From NCBI GenBank assembly GCA_030679615.1, contig JAUXSJ010000173.1, positions 1 to 6,129 on the forward strand: DNA of 6,129 bases, in the 5' to 3' direction. Shown here piece after piece: positions 4,343 through 6,129 of the stretch (position 1 is its first letter; each line of letters begins with the position of its first letter). The stretch is from Parachlamydiaceae bacterium (GTDB lineage Bacteria > Chlamydiota > Chlamydiia > Chlamydiales > Parachlamydiaceae). The notes below the pieces were generated by a model. The model ran no database searches. It was not told the DNA's origin and saw nothing but the letters and a program-made list of their open reading frames with translations. The translations under genes and the position numbers were made by a program.

Positions 4343-6129
4343 ATGGTTGCAAAATTAGTTGTTGAAGAAGGGGATCTAAAAGGATTATCTCTTACCCTTG
4401 AAAATGGAGATAGCTGGATTATTGGAAGAGATCCAGATGAATGTCAACTAGTCATTGAAGATCCCCTAGTTTCTCGTAAGCATTTTATCGCCAGAGAAAC
4501 ATCAGAGGGAATTGTAATTGAAAATTTAAGCCCTACAAATCCTCTGTATGTAAATGACGAAGCACTAATGACTTTTCCTCGTCTTCTCCATCAAGGTGAT
4601 ACTATTCAATTAGGAAATCAAGTTTTTCGTTTTTATGAAGATGCTTCCGCGCATGTTATTCCTGATTCAAATGATATTTCAGACGAAGAATTTACAGACG
4701 AAGAATCTATGCCAGATGCAGATGTCATTCCAACAGATACGATTGATGAAGATTGGCTGAAACCAGAAGTGGAATCGGATGAAGTTGAAGAAACTAGTCG
4801 AGAATTACAAGAAAATGAAGATTCTGCGTTTTTTTCTGAAAAACAAAATCAACCAAACAATGAAAAAAATACCGAAAATACATTTACAGAATCAATGAAC
4901 ACTGAACAAGATGAAACTGAAGAGCCCTACATCACACATTATGATACGATTTTAAAAGAAGATAATGAAGACATTGGGTCACTTGCTGAAATTAATTTTG
5001 GGCTCTCAGAAGTAGGCCGATGGCTTTTAAAAGTTATTGGTGGCCCAAATAATGGTGCTGAATTTTACATGGAAAATGGGAGCGATTATTTAATAGGAAC
5101 TGATCCGCATAGTTGTGACATTGTTTTTCATGATACCAGTGTTTCAAGGCAACATGCAAAGATTTCTATTACTTCAGAAGATACAATTATTATTGAAGAC
5201 TTAAAAAGTCGAAATGGTGTGATTGTTGATGGAGTTAAGATTCAAGATAAATCGATTGTCAATCCCAATGCGATTATTACATTAGGGACCACATCTTTTG
5301 CTGTTTATGATCGTGAAGGTGAAATGCATACGATTATTTCTCCTCTTCTCCCATCTATATTGAAAGCATTACAAAAAGAAGAATCTTCAAAATCTGTAGC
5401 AGAACAATCATTGGATGGATCTCTTGAAGATGATGAATCTTCAAGGGCATATCCTGAAGAAATAGAAGAAAATCTACGACAACCCCCAAGAAGTTTGGGG
5501 CCGTTGATCCTTCTTGCATTTATGGTTGGGTTATTTGTCGTCGCTGGACTTGGGACTTATGCATTATTTAAAACAGAGCCTGTTGTGGTTGAATCACAAG
5601 AGAATGCCGATGAACTTATTCAACAAAAATTAAAGAATTTTCCCGCAGTTCGTTATTCCTATAATAAAGCTAATCAAAAGCTGTTATTGATTGGACATGT
5701 TTCGACTCCAGATGAAAAAAGGGAATTATTGTATCAAGCGGAATCCCTTAAATTTATTAAGTCGATTGATGAATCAGGCATTGTGATCGATGAATATCAG
5801 TGGAAAGAATTTAATTCCATTATTTCAAAAAATCCACAATGGAAAGGGGTTAGGATATATTCACCAGAGGCAGGACAATTTGTGTTAACAGGCTATTTAA
5901 AAACTCGAAAACAAGCATCTGAGCTATCTTCCTATGTAAGTTCAATCTTTTCTTACATTGATTTACTAAAAAAAGAGGTTGTTGTTGAAGAAGACATTAT
6001 ATCTCAAATTTATACATGGCTACAAACTGCAAATTTACCCAATATAATTCCACAAATGACAAATGGTGATTTAACTTTGACAGGGAATGCACCATCTGAC
6101 AAATTAAAAAATGTTGATGAAATTATTGC
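4343..6129 (+). CDS. cdsD: CdsD-like T3SS inner-membrane ring protein (SctD) with two FHA domains, partial
   Basis: The frame is open from ATG 4343 to the window end, giving 595 codons with no stop; the C-terminus is missing. ATG 4343 is chosen because the FHA fold starts immediately (MVAKLVVEEG); an in-frame TTG at 4316 is a weaker option. FHA1 spans about 1-100 (GRD 28-30, SRKH 44-47). An acidic, low-complexity linker (about 105-225) follows. FHA2 spans about 227-325 (GTD 252-254, SRQH 268-271, SRNG 289-292). After a second acidic stretch comes one membrane helix (386-409, GPLILLAFMVGLFVV onward). The periplasmic part has three related strand motifs, LLLIGH (447-452), FVLTGY (513-518) and LTLTGN (577-582), as in the BON/ring-building repeats of YscD/PrgH proteins. 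Two FHA domains in SctD are typical of Chlamydiae, and in C. pneumoniae CdsD is a substrate of the kinase PknD. It would form the inner-membrane ring of the injectisome. Confidence -1.
   Translation, partial: MVAKLVVEEGDLKGLSLTLENGDSWIIGRDPDECQLVIEDPLVSRKHFIARETSEGIVIENLSPTNPLYVNDEALMTFPRLLHQGDTIQLGNQVFRFYEDASAHVIPDSNDISDEEFTDEESMPDADVIPTDTIDEDWLKPEVESDEVEETSRELQENEDSAFFSEKQNQPNNEKNTENTFTESMNTEQDETEEPYITHYDTILKEDNEDIGSLAEINFGLSEVGRWLLKVIGGPNNGAEFYMENGSDYLIGTDPHSCDIVFHDTSVSRQHAKISITSEDTIIIEDLKSRNGVIVDGVKIQDKSIVNPNAIITLGTTSFAVYDREGEMHTIISPLLPSILKALQKEESSKSVAEQSLDGSLEDDESSRAYPEEIEENLRQPPRSLGPLILLAFMVGLFVVAGLGTYALFKTEPVVVESQENADELIQQKLKNFPAVRYSYNKANQKLLLIGHVSTPDEKRELLYQAESLKFIKSIDESGIVIDEYQWKEFNSIISKNPQWKGVRIYSPEAGQFVLTGYLKTRKQASELSSYVSSIFSYIDLLKKEVVVEEDIISQIYTWLQTANLPNIIPQMTNGDLTLTGNAPSDKLKNVDEII

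Overview
The window most likely comes from a chlamydia-related bacterium, probably an amoeba-associated Parachlamydia-type lineage rather than a Chlamydia pathogen. The DNA is AT-rich. Every recognisable gene is on the + strand and belongs to a type III secretion system (T3SS) with chlamydial gene types: LcrH/SycD chaperones, CopB and CopD translocators, an Scc4-like class I chaperone, and a CdsD protein with two cytoplasmic FHA domains. The family and genus assignments come from protein motifs and gene order read by eye; no database search was possible.

Layout. (1) 1-3504 is a translocator operon: the C-terminal end of one TPR chaperone (LcrH/SycD), copB, a second complete LcrH/SycD paralogue, and copD. 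The first three genes are tightly packed (31 and 10 bases apart). copD follows a 74-base leader that holds two palindromes and a possible promoter. CopB carries an exact P-x-L-x-x-P chaperone-binding hexapeptide, and CopD has a degenerate version. (2) 3505-3839 has no gene. It contains an AT-only terminator-like hairpin overlapping the copD stop, then a very long, nearly perfect inverted repeat (two 99-base arms around a 42-base loop). (3) 3840 to the end holds an Scc4-like chaperone gene and then the first 595 codons of cdsD, which runs off the window. The 116-base gap between them holds a promoter-like pair of hexamers and three copies of a GGTTAA motif.

How the genes fit together. CdsD (SctD) is the inner-membrane ring of the secretion apparatus. 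CopB (SctE) and CopD (SctB) would be exported to form the pore in the host membrane. The two LcrH-type chaperones would hold them soluble before export. The Scc4-like protein would act as a class I chaperone; in Chlamydia trachomatis Scc4 pairs with Scc1 for CopN and also contacts RNA polymerase.

The least explained element is the long inverted repeat. Each arm contains two copies of a small hairpin module whose stems differ by paired, compensatory base changes, and the only difference between the arms lies in a hairpin loop. It looks like a modular, structure-conserved repeat family of unknown function inserted between two T3SS transcription units.
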